NCBI GenBank assembly: GCA_009914575.1
Contig: WNEB01000130.1
Coordinates: 1-5,287, forward strand
Reading direction: 5' to 3'
From: Burkholderia gladioli
GTDB taxonomy: Bacteria; Pseudomonadota; Gammaproteobacteria; Burkholderiales; Burkholderiaceae
DNA length: 5,287 nt
Part shown: positions 1 through 5,287 of the stretch, one piece after another
Layout of the letters: every line of letters begins with the position of its first letter
How positions within the stretch are numbered: the stretch's first letter is position 1
Notes under the pieces: model-generated
Seen by the model: only the letters and a program-made list of their open reading frames with translations
What the model was told of the DNA's origin: nothing
Databases searched by the model: none
Position numbers and translations under genes: made by a program

Positions 1-296
1 TGTTTGGCGAAGTACGCCGCCGCTTTTTTTAGGAAAGCGTTCTCCTCCTCCAGCCGCGCCACTTCACGTTTGAGCCGTGCATGTTCGGCCAACTCCAAGC
101 GTTGTGCCTGATCGTCCTGGTCGTGCCACCGCGCCTGGGCGCGCCAACTGTACAGCTGGGCAGGCTGCAACCCCAGATCACGAGCCACCGTGGTTACCCC
201 TTCTGTGGCCGCTCGCAACAGGGCCTGCTGCCTGAACTCCAGGCTGAACTCCAGGCTGAACTCCTGCCCCTTTCTGCCTGCCTTGCTCTTGGTCAT
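1..296 (-). CDS. IS3-family transposase OrfA, N-terminal part (runs off the window)
   Basis: Ninety-eight codons are visible from ATG at 296 down to the window edge, with no stop. OrfA of IS3-family elements is the DNA-binding half of the transposase; it binds the terminal repeats and is joined to the catalytic OrfB by programmed frameshifting. A helix-turn-helix region lies at about residues 13-52 (it includes TTVARDLGLQPAQLYSWR), followed by a leucine-zipper-like coiled coil at about 67-91 ending in the family-typical ENAFLKKAAAYFAK. The start is well supported: AGGAGGT at 308-302 sits five bases upstream of the ATG. A run of seven A (minus strand, 30-24) in the LKKA codons is the kind of slippery site used for -1 frameshifting in this family. 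One oddity is the tetrapeptide SLEF repeated at residues 14-17 and 18-21 by a 12-bp tandem duplication. The family assignment is firm; activity is unknown. Confidence 0.9.
   Translation of the reverse strand, partial: MTKSKAGRKGQEFSLEFSLEFRQQALLRAATEGVTTVARDLGLQPAQLYSWRAQARWHDQDDQAQRLELAEHARLKREVARLEEENAFLKKAAAYFAK
24..30 (-). promoter_or_regulatory. A7 run, candidate -1 frameshift slippery site
   Basis: Seven consecutive A on the minus strand, in frame as CTA AAA AAA GCG near the end of OrfA, where IS3-family elements commonly make the OrfAB fusion by -1 slippage. The position and composition fit, but the zero-frame phasing (A AAA AAA) is not the most usual A AAA AAG, and the downstream stimulatory structure and overlapping orfB lie outside the window, so this is only a candidate. 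Confidence 0.4.
234..264. repeat. 12-bp tandem duplication inside OrfA
   Basis: The unit GAACTCCAGGCT occurs at 234-245 and again at 246-257, followed by a partial third copy GAACTCC at 258-264. On the coding (minus) strand this adds four residues, giving SLEFSLEF, just before the helix-turn-helix of OrfA. Related OrfA proteins normally have a single such motif here (from memory of the family), so this looks like a slippage duplication that keeps the frame. Confidence 0.9.
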
Positions 297-311
297 CGTC
301 CACCTCCTATT

Positions 312-326
312 GCGATAGTTAATCGC
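312..326. repeat. Perfect 5-bp inverted repeat at the IS promoter
   Basis: GCGAT (312-316) and ATCGC (322-326) form a perfect dyad around a 5-base centre. It lies just downstream of the predicted -10 box of the IS promoter, overlapping its last base and covering the expected transcription start. It could be an operator-like site or a small hairpin at the 5' end of the transposase mRNA. It is short enough to be chance. Confidence 0.35.
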
Positions 327-354
327 TTATAGGGGTGTCCGTGAAACGGGGCAA
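326..354 (-). promoter_or_regulatory. Sigma-70-type promoter for the IS transposase
   Basis: On the minus strand TTGCCC (354-349) and TATAAG (331-326) are separated by exactly 17 bases. They match the -35 consensus at 4 of 6 and the -10 consensus at 5 of 6 positions. The -35 box lies within the terminal repeat, a common arrangement in IS3-family elements, and the orfA start follows about 30 bases after the -10 box. The promoter points into the element, away from nlpD-rpoS. Confidence 0.6.
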
Positions 355-359
355 GATCA

Positions 360-499
360 GCCGGCTGGTCGCCCCCGTCGGCGCGCAGAGCGGCGATTCG
401 CAAGTGCTGACGCTCGTCGAGCGCGTCGGGCCGACGCAATGGCGAGAGTCGCGACTTGATCGCGTTTTCTTTGTCCCTTTAAAATCCGGAGTGATTTGA
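360..499 (+). pseudogene. pcm: pcm remnant: C-terminal end of protein-L-isoaspartate O-methyltransferase
   Basis: Reading from 362 in frame gives about 45 residues beginning [12 protein letters not shown] and ending [10 protein letters not shown] before TGA at 497-499. This matches the C-terminal tail of Pcm, the enzyme that transfers a methyl group from S-adenosylmethionine to isoaspartyl residues to start repair of damaged proteins. The whole catalytic and SAM-binding part is missing because the IS element ends exactly where the remnant starts. Pcm normally sits directly upstream of nlpD-rpoS in proteobacteria, so the position confirms the identity. The remaining piece cannot encode an active enzyme. 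Whether the 5' part survives on the far side of the IS cannot be seen here. Confidence 0.85.
456..485 (+). promoter_or_regulatory. Candidate promoter upstream of nlpD
   Basis: TTGATC (456-461) and TAAAAT (480-485), 18 bases apart, match the sigma-70 -35 box at 4 of 6 and the -10 box at 5 of 6 positions. They lie inside the 3' end of pcm, in the most AT-rich stretch before nlpD. Because the IS has removed upstream pcm and any promoters there, a local promoter like this one would have to drive nlpD-rpoS. The predicted start near 492 lies just after the GGAG at 488-491, so that ribosome binding site would be excluded from such a transcript; this weakens the call. Confidence 0.25.
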
Positions 500-504
500 C
501 ACTG

Positions 505-1422
505 ATGATTACGTTGCGCGCGATGCAAAACAAACAATCGACTATTCCGCTGACATCCGGCCAGCGAATCGGCCAGCGCGCCATCTGTGCAGCCGCACTC
601 CTGCTCGTTGCCGCCTGCGCATCGCGCATGGATCCGGCGCCCGTGGTGGATCGCTCCGGCGCACTCGGCACGTCGCCTTCGGCGGCGTCGGTCGCCGCGC
701 GGCCTACCGTGCCGCTCGGCCCGCCGCCGCCCGGCTATTACCGCGTGAAGCCGGGCGATACGCTGTATCGCATCGCGCTCGAAAACGGCCAAAATTACCG
801 CGACATTGCCTCGTGGAACAACCTGTCGAACCCGAATCAGATCGAAGCCGATCAACTGCTGCGCGTTGCACCGCCGAACGGCGCCGTGGCGGGCGCAATG
901 CCGCCGCCGGGTGCGTCGAACGCGCCCGTGCCGCCGCTGTCGAGCGGCCCGGCGATGCCGCCGATCTACGGCGCGAACGGCGCGCCGGCCGCCAATGCCG
1001 CACCGCCGGTTGCCGCCGCGCCTGCGCCGGGCGCGGCGCCGAGTGCGAGCTCAGGTTCGGTGTCGTTCGCGTGGCCGGTGCGCGGCCCGATCCTCAATCA
1101 GTTCGACGATTCGAAGAACAAGGGCGTCAATATCGGCGGCACGGCGGGCACGCCCGTCAAGGCCGCGGCGGATGGCCGTGTGGTCTACGCCGGCAACGGT
1201 CTGCGCGGCTACGGCAACCTCATTATCATCAAGCACGATCCGACCTTCCTCACGGCGTATGCACACAACCGCGCTTTGATGGTAAAAGAGGGGGATTCCG
1301 TCACGAAAGGCCAGAAGATCGCCGAGATGGGCAACAGCGATTCCGACCGCGTGATGTTGCATTTCGAGGTTCGCCGCCAAGGCAAACCTGTTGATCCGCT
1401 GAAGTATCTGCCGCCTAAATAG
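505..1422 (+). CDS. nlpD: NlpD-like lipoprotein with LysM and degenerate M23 (LytM) domain
   Basis: This is a 305-residue envelope lipoprotein. The N-terminus has a short signal sequence ending in a lipobox (LVAAC, Cys38), predicting lipid attachment. A LysM peptidoglycan-binding domain follows at about 78-121 ([14 protein letters not shown]). A Pro/Ala/Gly-rich linker spans about 125-184, and a LytM/M23 domain about 187-301 ends in [18 protein letters not shown]. The catalytic sites are degenerate: the usual H-x3-D zinc motif reads N205-K-G-V-N209, and the first His of the HxH motif is Met284. The protein should therefore not be a peptidase. In E. coli, NlpD with the same kind of degeneration activates the amidase AmiC during septum splitting. 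The start is uncertain: ATG 505 is 13 bases after GGAG (488-491), while in-frame TTG 496 and ATG 523 are alternatives. The gene begins six bases after the pcm stop and ends 11 bases before rpoS, so the two are probably co-transcribed. Confidence 0.93.
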   Translation: MITLRAMQNKQSTIPLTSGQRIGQRAICAAALLLVAACASRMDPAPVVDRSGALGTSPSAASVAARPTVPLGPPPPGYYRVKPGDTLYRIALENGQNYRDIASWNNLSNPNQIEADQLLRVAPPNGAVAGAMPPPGASNAPVPPLSSGPAMPPIYGANGAPAANAAPPVAAAPAPGAAPSASSGSVSFAWPVRGPILNQFDDSKNKGVNIGGTAGTPVKAAADGRVVYAGNGLRGYGNLIIIKHDPTFLTAYAHNRALMVKEGDSVTKGQKIAEMGNSDSDRVMLHFEVRRQGKPVDPLKYLPPK

Positions 1423-1433
1423 ACGAGACGCTC

Positions 1434-2528
1434 ATGCCGAAATCGAAGCGCCCCCAGCCGCAAGCCGAGTCTGAAAAGATCAGTCGTGCCACGCAAGCAT
1501 CGGTGGGACGGGCTGGCGCTTCGAAGCAGGACGACGATGCCACCGAGTCGGAGCGCGATTACGAAGCGCGCGAAGCCGATTCGGACGACAGCGACGGCGA
1601 GCGCGAATCGCGCGGCAGCGGCGGCGAGAGAGCGCCCGAGCCCGACGATTTCCGCGCGATCATGCAGGCGGAACTCACCGCCGACACCATCCAGCATTAC
1701 CTGAACCGCATCAGCGTCAAGCCGCTGCTGACCGTCGAGGAAGAGCAGCATTACTCGCGCCGCGCCAAGGCCGGCGAATTCGAGGCGCGGCAGGTCATGA
1801 TCGAGCGCAATCTGCGGCTCGTGGTGAGCATTGCGAAGGGCTATCTGAATCGCGGCGTGCCGCTGCTCGATCTGATCGAGGAGGGCAATCTCGGCTTGAT
1901 GCACGCGATCGAGAAGTTCGATCCCGCCCGCGGCTTCCGTTTTTCGACCTACGCCACCTGGTGGATCCGGCAAAGCATCGAGCGCGCCATCATGAACCAG
2001 GCTCGCACCGTGCGGCTGCCGGTGCACGTGATCCGCGAGTTGAACCAGGTGCTGCGCGCCAAGCGCCATCTGGAAAAGAATTCGATGTCGACGGGCGAGG
2101 CGACCGAGCGCCGCGAGGCCAGCATCGACGACATCGCCTACCTGACGGGCAAGACGGCCGAGGAAGTGACCGACATCCTCGCGCTGAACGAGCACACGGC
2201 GTCGCTCGACGCGCCGCTCGACATGGATCCGGCCAGCAGCCTGCTGGATCTTCTCCCCGACGATCAGGGCCAGTCGCCCGACGCCGAAGTGCAGCACCGC
2301 GAGCTCGAAACGCTGACGCGCGCGTGGCTGTCGCGGCTCTCCGACAAGCACCGCCACGTGATCGAGCGGCGTTTCGGCCTCAACAACATCGAACCGGCCA
2401 CGCTCGAGGAGCTCGCCGACGAGATGGGGCTGACCCGCGAGCGCGTGCGGCAAATCCAGCAGGAAGCGCTGGTGCGCCTGAAGCGGTTTTTTGCCTCCAA
2501 TGGCGTTCGCAAGGGCGCCGTCCTGTAA
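1434..2528 (+). CDS. rpoS: RNA polymerase sigma factor RpoS (sigma-38/sigma-S)
   Basis: This 364-residue protein is the stationary-phase and general-stress sigma factor, which directs RNA polymerase to stress-response promoters. After a hydrophilic, Asp/Glu/Ser/Arg-rich N-terminal stretch (about 30-72), region 1.2 starts near 83 ([11 protein letters not shown]). Region 2 spans about 115-190, with the core-binding [18 protein letters not shown] and the -10 recognition helix [14 protein letters not shown]. Regions 2.5/3 follow at about 193-275 ([15 protein letters not shown]). Region 4 has an intact -35-binding helix-turn-helix at about 323-348 ([16 protein letters not shown]). All regions are present and the length is as expected for Burkholderiaceae, so the gene looks functional. 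No strong ribosome binding site precedes the ATG, and it starts 11 bases after nlpD, which suggests coupling to nlpD. In enterics, rpoS is also transcribed from inside nlpD; I could not identify such a promoter here with confidence. Confidence 0.97.
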   Translation: MPKSKRPQPQAESEKISRATQASVGRAGASKQDDDATESERDYEAREADSDDSDGERESRGSGGERAPEPDDFRAIMQAELTADTIQHYLNRISVKPLLTVEEEQHYSRRAKAGEFEARQVMIERNLRLVVSIAKGYLNRGVPLLDLIEEGNLGLMHAIEKFDPARGFRFSTYATWWIRQSIERAIMNQARTVRLPVHVIRELNQVLRAKRHLEKNSMSTGEATERREASIDDIAYLTGKTAEEVTDILALNEHTASLDAPLDMDPASSLLDLLPDDQGQSPDAEVQHRELETLTRAWLSRLSDKHRHVIERRFGLNNIEPATLEELADEMGLTRERVRQIQQEALVRLKRFFASNGVRKGAVL

Positions 2529-2535
2529 TTCATTG

Positions 2536-3318
2536 ATGACTCCGATTCTGGTTTTTGACATCGAGACGATTCCCGATGTCGACGGCATTCGCCGTCTCGA
2601 AGATCTCCCGTCCGACCTCAGCGACGAGGAAGTGGCCGAACATGCGTTCGAGGCCCGCCGCGAAAAGACGGGAGGCGATTTCCTGCCGCACCATCTGCAG
2701 CGCGTCGCGGCGATTTCGTGCGTGTTCCGCGACAAGAGCGGCTTTCGCGTGCGCTCGCTCGGCACCGCGCAGGACGGCGAAGCGGCGCTGATCCAGTCGT
2801 TCTACCGGACGATCGAGAAATACACGCCGCAACTCGTGTCGTGGAACGGCGGCGGCTTCGATCTGCCCGTGCTTCATTATCGGGCGCTGGTGCACGGCAT
2901 CGCCGCGCCGCGCTATTGGGATCTGGGCGAGGACGATCGCGAGTTCAAGTGGAACAACTACCTGTCGCGTTACCACACGCGCCACACCGACCTGATGGAT
3001 CTGCTCGCGCTCTACCAGCCGCGCGCGACCGCGCCGCTCGATGCGCTGGCCAAGCTGTGCGGGTTCCCGGGCAAGCTCGGCATGGACGGCAGTCAGGTCT
3101 GGGAAGCGTTTCGCGCGGGCGAGATCGAGGCGATCCGCAGCTATTGCGAAACCGATGTCGTGAATACCTATCTACTCTATTGCCGCTTCCAGCTGATGCG
3201 CGGCGGGCTGACGCCGGCCGAATACGCCGAGGAAGTGCAGCTCGTGAAGGACGCGCTGGTGGCCGAACCGGCTCCGCATTGGGCCGACGAGTACCTGGCG
3301 GCGTTCCCGAAGGCCTGA
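2536..3318 (+). CDS. Predicted 3'-5' exonuclease, PolB-like DEDDy family
   Basis: This 260-residue protein belongs to the predicted 3'-5' exonucleases related to the proofreading domain of family-B DNA polymerases. All three exonuclease motifs are visible: Exo I with D8-I-E10 near the N-terminus, Exo II SWNGGGFDLP with D109, and Exo III YCETD with Y203 and D207, the tyrosine marking the DEDDy subtype. These acidic residues bind the two metal ions that hydrolyse DNA or RNA from the 3' end. No polymerase domain is attached. The start at ATG 2536 is chosen over an in-frame ATG at 2491 because the latter lies inside rpoS and the family begins directly with the hydrophobic strand TPILVFDIE. The gene begins seven bases after the rpoS stop with no clear ribosome binding site, so it may be translated by coupling. 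Its physiological substrate is not known to me; a repair role is inference. Confidence 0.9.
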   Translation: MTPILVFDIETIPDVDGIRRLEDLPSDLSDEEVAEHAFEARREKTGGDFLPHHLQRVAAISCVFRDKSGFRVRSLGTAQDGEAALIQSFYRTIEKYTPQLVSWNGGGFDLPVLHYRALVHGIAAPRYWDLGEDDREFKWNNYLSRYHTRHTDLMDLLALYQPRATAPLDALAKLCGFPGKLGMDGSQVWEAFRAGEIEAIRSYCETDVVNTYLLYCRFQLMRGGLTPAEYAEEVQLVKDALVAEPAPHWADEYLAAFPKA

Positions 3319-3337
3319 TCGTGCGCCGGCGCGGCGC

Positions 3338-4204
3338 TTAGTCGCGCAGTTCGAGCAGGATCGGCTGATGATCCGAGGCACGTGTCGCGCTGTCGATTTC
3401 GCATCGCACGACGCGATCGAGCAGGCTGTCGGTCACGAACACGAAATCGCAGGTCATCGCGCCTGCCTGCCACTGGGCCGTGTCGTACACGCCGGCGGTT
3501 GGCGGGGGCGTGTCGCCCGGATTCCGGTGCGTCCAGGCATCGACGAAGGCGGGGGCGCCGTCGATCGGCGCGAGCATGCGCAGGTAGGCGGCGTCGCGAT
3601 ATGCGCTGTTGAAATCCCCGCACATTATCGCGTCGAACGCGCGCGCCGACGCCGCGAACGGCCCGTCCGCGCGTCTCGACCGGCGCCGGGTGGCGGACAT
3701 GCCCGACCGCCTCACGATGGCTGTCGCGCAACGCGTCGACCTGCGCCAGCCGTTGCGTCTCGGAGTAGAACTCGAGATGCGTGGTGACGATCCGCAACGA
3801 CGCTCCGCCGGCGGTTTCCAGATTGACTTCGAGCGCCACGCGCGGCATCGACGGCACGCTGTCGTCGGCCGGCCATGGCAACGCGTGCCGCATGACGCGC
3901 CTAGGCGGCAGCCGTGTCGCGATCGCGTTGCCGAATTGACGCCGCGGCGCGCCGGTCGCTGCGGGCGGCAGATCGACGGCGATCGCCTCGACGACCGCGA
4001 AGCCCGGCAGCAAGGCGGCCAGCTCGGCGAACTGGTCTGGTCCGGCCCGGGGCCGCCGGGCAGGGCGCCGAAGCCGCGCGTCAACTCCTGCAGGCACAGC
4101 ACGTCGAAATCCGCCATTGCGCGCGCCTCGGCGACGGTGCGACGCAGATCGACGGCGCCGCTGGCGTCCCGACCCCATTGCACGTTCCAGTTGATCAGTT
4201 GCAT
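3338..4204 (-). pseudogene. EEP-family (endonuclease/exonuclease/phosphatase) gene with two offsetting frameshifts
   Basis: From ATG 4204 the frame stays open for 288 codons to TAA at 3340-3338, but only the two ends are in the true frame. Residues 1-56 hold the N-terminal metal-binding parts (NWN at 5-7, LCLQE40), and residues about 180-288 hold MCGDFNSAY and the terminal ASDHQPI, all classic EEP motifs. Between 4036 and 3668 the true sequence lies in the neighbouring minus-strand frame, where it reads [11 protein letters not shown], then [10 protein letters not shown], then [12 protein letters not shown]. The in-frame reading there is an Arg/Ser/Cys-rich scramble. The first shift comes from a 5-bp tandem duplication (4032-4041). 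The second is one extra base (or two missing) around 3665-3671. The product lacks the central sheet and the catalytic THLEF His motif, so it should be inactive. ATG 4204 is preceded by TGGAGA (4216-4211). It converges on the exonuclease with a 19-base gap. EEP enzymes hydrolyse phosphodiesters; the exact substrate is unknown. Confidence 0.85.
4032..4041. repeat. 5-bp tandem duplication (CTGGT)2 causing a frameshift
   Basis: CTGGT at 4032-4036 is repeated at 4037-4041. On the coding strand GACCAG-ACCAG-TTCGCC is read where removing one unit gives GAC CAG TTC GCC GAG, that is DQFAEL, which continues the EEP protein naturally. The duplication is therefore the direct cause of the first frameshift. 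Confidence 0.85.
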
Positions 4205-4236
4205 GTCGAATCTCCAATGTCGAGCGGCCATTCGTC

Positions 4237-4242
4237 TACAAT
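4237..4242 (+). promoter_or_regulatory. Candidate -10 box for rlmD
   Basis: TACAAT (5 of 6 to the consensus) lies 35 bases before the rlmD start in the 73-base gap between the divergent EEP and rlmD genes. I find no good -35 hexamer at 16-18 bases upstream, so it is a weak candidate only. Confidence 0.25.
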
Positions 4243-4277
4243 CTCGCCTTCCCACAAACGCACGTCAGGAAAAGCTG

Positions 4278-4940
4278 GTGTCTGAAGCCGCCCACACTCC
4301 CGCGCGCAAATCCCGCAACGCGCCTGTCGTGCATGTCAGCGCGCCCATCGAGATCGAATCGCTCGACCACGAGGCGCGCGGCGTCGGGCGTCTCGTGAAC
4401 GAGGACGGCGAGCCCGGCAAGGTGATTTTCGTCGAGGGCGCGTTGCCCGGCGAACGCGTCACGTATTCGAGCTATCGTCGCAAGCCCAGCTACGAGCAGG
4501 CCACCGTCGTCGATATTCTGCGTCCGAGCGTGTCGCGCGTGGAGCCGAAGTGCGCATTCTTCGGCACCTGCGGCGGCTGCTCGATGCAGCATCTCGACGT
4601 GCGTGCGCAGGTCGAGATCAAGCAGCGCGTGCTCGAAGACAACCTGTGGCACCTGGCCAAGCTGCGCGCCGAAACCATGTTCTCGCCGATCCACGGGCCG
4701 GCCTGGGGCTACCGCTACCGCGCCCGCCTGACCGTGCGCAACGTGCCGAAGAAGGGCGGCGTGCTGGTCGGCTTCCACGAGAAGAAGAGCAGCTACGTGG
4801 CCGACATGACGAGCTGCGAAGTGCTGCCGCCGCACGTATCGGCGATGCTCGTGCCATTGCGGCAATTGGTGGCAGGCCTGTCGATCAGCGACCGCATGCC
4901 GCAGATCGAGCTGGCCGTCGGCCGGTGCGCGTCAAGGTAG
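4278..4940 (+). pseudogene. rlmD: rlmD 5' part: 23S rRNA m5U1939 methyltransferase truncated by an IS
   Basis: RlmD (RumA) methylates U1939 of 23S rRNA to 5-methyluridine using S-adenosylmethionine. The fragment has 220 codons from GTG 4278, preceded by AGGAAA at 4267-4272. It holds the RNA-binding TRAM domain (about residues 20-85; [19 protein letters not shown]), the [4Fe-4S] ligands in C92-x5-C98-x2-C101 with the fourth at C180, and the central domain up to QIELAVG. Host sequence ends near 4925. The last four codons (CASR) and the TAG at 4938-4940 come from the IS. The family is usually about twice this length; the missing half is the whole SAM-binding catalytic domain, including the nucleophilic Cys and DPPR-type motif. 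The fragment may still fold as an RNA-binding piece but cannot methylate. The gene diverges from the EEP gene. Confidence 0.9.
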
Positions 4941-5287
4941 TTGTCGCCTCTGTCATGCAACTTCAGCCTGCTTACGAACCCTGATTCCGGCCTCGTGGAC
5001 GATTGCGTCGCGCTCCGGGTTGAGCGCGACGGTGCCGAGCGGCGTCCAATTGCGTGTCTGGCCCGACCAGCGGGCCGGATGGCGTTCGCGGGCCGCCAGA
5101 TACACTTCATGCCGTGCGGCCAGAATCGCGACATCCTCGCCAGCATGTCGCTGCGCCGGCGTGACGTAACGGATGCCGCTGTGCCGATGTTCGTTGTTGT
5201 ACCCGTGCACGAAGCGCATCGACCATTGCCGCGCGGCGTCCAGATCGGCAAAGCCGTGTGCCGGGAACTCGGGCCGGTACTTGGCTG
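4926..5287 (-). mobile_element. IS3-family insertion sequence, 3' (right) end, partial
   Basis: This is the downstream end of a second IS3-family element on the minus strand, cut by the right edge of the window. The boundary is placed at 4926, where rlmD homology stops and the sequence begins TGCGCGTCAAGGTAGTTGTC with the 5'-TG expected at IS3-family ends. The transposase stop is 27 bases inside. This end does not match the end of the left element (TGATCTTGCCCCG...), and the OrfB type also appears different, so the two are probably distinct elements. The boundary could be off by a few bases because the far end is not available for comparison. Confidence 0.8.
4953..5287 (-). CDS. IS3-family transposase OrfB, C-terminal end of DDE integrase domain (partial)
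   Basis: About 110 residues run in from the window edge to TGA at 4955-4953. The sequence begins AKYRPEFPAHGFADLDAARQ and continues with YNNEHRHSGIRYVTPAQRH and ARWSGQTRNWTPLGTVALNP, the conserved end of the rve/DDE integrase domain of IS3-family OrfB. The first visible Lys is the conserved basic residue that follows the catalytic Glu by seven positions; the Glu itself, and the two Asp, lie outside the window. The C-terminal tail after NPERDAIV is variable in the family. OrfB, usually as an OrfAB fusion, performs strand cleavage and joining during transposition. No frameshift or stop is seen in the visible part. Confidence 0.93.
   Translation of the reverse strand, partial: AKYRPEFPAHGFADLDAARQWSMRFVHGYNNEHRHSGIRYVTPAQRHAGEDVAILAARHEVYLAARERHPARWSGQTRNWTPLGTVALNPERDAIVHEAGIRVRKQAEVA

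Larger units (their letters stand above)
1..359 (-). mobile_element. IS3-family insertion sequence, 5' (left) end, partial
   Basis: This is the upstream end of an IS3-family element read on the minus strand and cut by the window edge. The outer boundary is placed at 359: read inward on the minus strand the sequence begins TGATCTTGCCCCGTTTCACG, which has the 5'-TG start of IS3-family ends and resembles the TGA-C-TGCCCC-type terminal repeats of several members. Immediately outside, from 360, the sequence resumes as in-frame pcm coding sequence, which supports the boundary independently. Inside come a promoter-like pair, a strong ribosome binding site and orfA. The other end and orfB are outside this side of the window. 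The element's exact name cannot be given from sequence alone. Confidence 0.85.

Noticed and set aside
81..332. An 83-codon plus-strand open frame at the left edge
   Set aside because: It is the antisense shadow of the IS3-family orfA, which has a strong ribosome binding site and clear family sequence on the minus strand.
505..1433. An internal rpoS promoter within nlpD, as in enterics
   Set aside because: Expected from family knowledge, but I found no convincing -35/-10 pair in this GC-rich coding sequence and would be guessing.
1209..2765. A 518-codon open frame on the minus strand opposite nlpD, rpoS and the exonuclease
   Set aside because: It is antisense to three recognised genes, has no recognisable domain, and long antisense frames are common in GC-rich coding DNA with this codon bias.
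3323..3337. GC-rich inverted repeat GCGCC-N5-GGCGC between the convergent exonuclease and EEP genes as a terminator
   Set aside because: The stem is only five base pairs and neither strand has a following T run, so it is not supported as an intrinsic terminator.
3609..4277. Upstream in-frame extension of rlmD through the EEP region
   Set aside because: The extension is antisense to the EEP gene and resembles no RlmD N-terminus. GTG 4278 has a ribosome binding site (AGGAAA) and gives the expected protein start.
4926..5287. The right-hand element as the other half of the left-hand IS
   Set aside because: Orientation would allow it on a circular molecule, but the terminal sequences do not match as inverted repeats and the OrfB type is, as I recall, usually paired with a different OrfA.

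Overview
The window is GC-rich and carries the nlpD-rpoS stress-response locus in the arrangement and protein sequences typical of Burkholderiaceae (Burkholderia, Paraburkholderia, Caballeronia and relatives). The RpoS protein, with its long acidic N-terminal linker, and the Burkholderia-type neighbours (pcm, nlpD, rpoS, a PolB-like exonuclease, an EEP-family hydrolase, rlmD) support this. The genus is inferred from remembered family sequences, not from a search.

Layout from left to right. Positions 1-359 are the 5' end of an IS3-family element read on the minus strand: terminal end, promoter, and OrfA running off the window. It has cut into pcm, of which only the last 45 or so codons survive (360-499). 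Three intact plus-strand genes follow with gaps of 5-11 bases: nlpD (505-1422), rpoS (1434-2528) and a DEDDy 3'-5' exonuclease (2536-3318). Convergent to them on the minus strand is an EEP-family (endonuclease/exonuclease/phosphatase) gene (3338-4204). It looks like an open frame of full length but carries two offsetting frameshifts, so its middle 123 codons are read in the wrong frame. Divergent from it, rlmD (23S rRNA m5U1939 methyltransferase) begins at 4278 and is cut at about 4925 by the 3' end of a second IS3-family element on the minus strand (4926-5287), whose transposase OrfB C-terminus fills the right edge.

The three intact genes have clear roles. NlpD is an outer-membrane lipoprotein that in relatives activates a septal amidase. 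RpoS is the stationary-phase and general-stress sigma factor, usually transcribed in part from within or upstream of nlpD. The exonuclease probably acts in DNA repair or processing. The three flanking host genes (protein repair, a metal-dependent phosphodiesterase-like enzyme, rRNA methylation) are all broken. This pattern of IS insertions plus small tandem duplications and frameshifts fits a lineage in genome decay, such as a host-associated or symbiotic Burkholderiaceae bacterium; that lifestyle is inference.

I see no new defence, mobile or biosynthetic system here. The interest lies in the decay pattern: two IS-truncated genes, a frameshift-compensated pseudogene that would pass as intact, and IS ends immediately bordering a retained rpoS block. 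There is no gene-free stretch longer than 300 bases.
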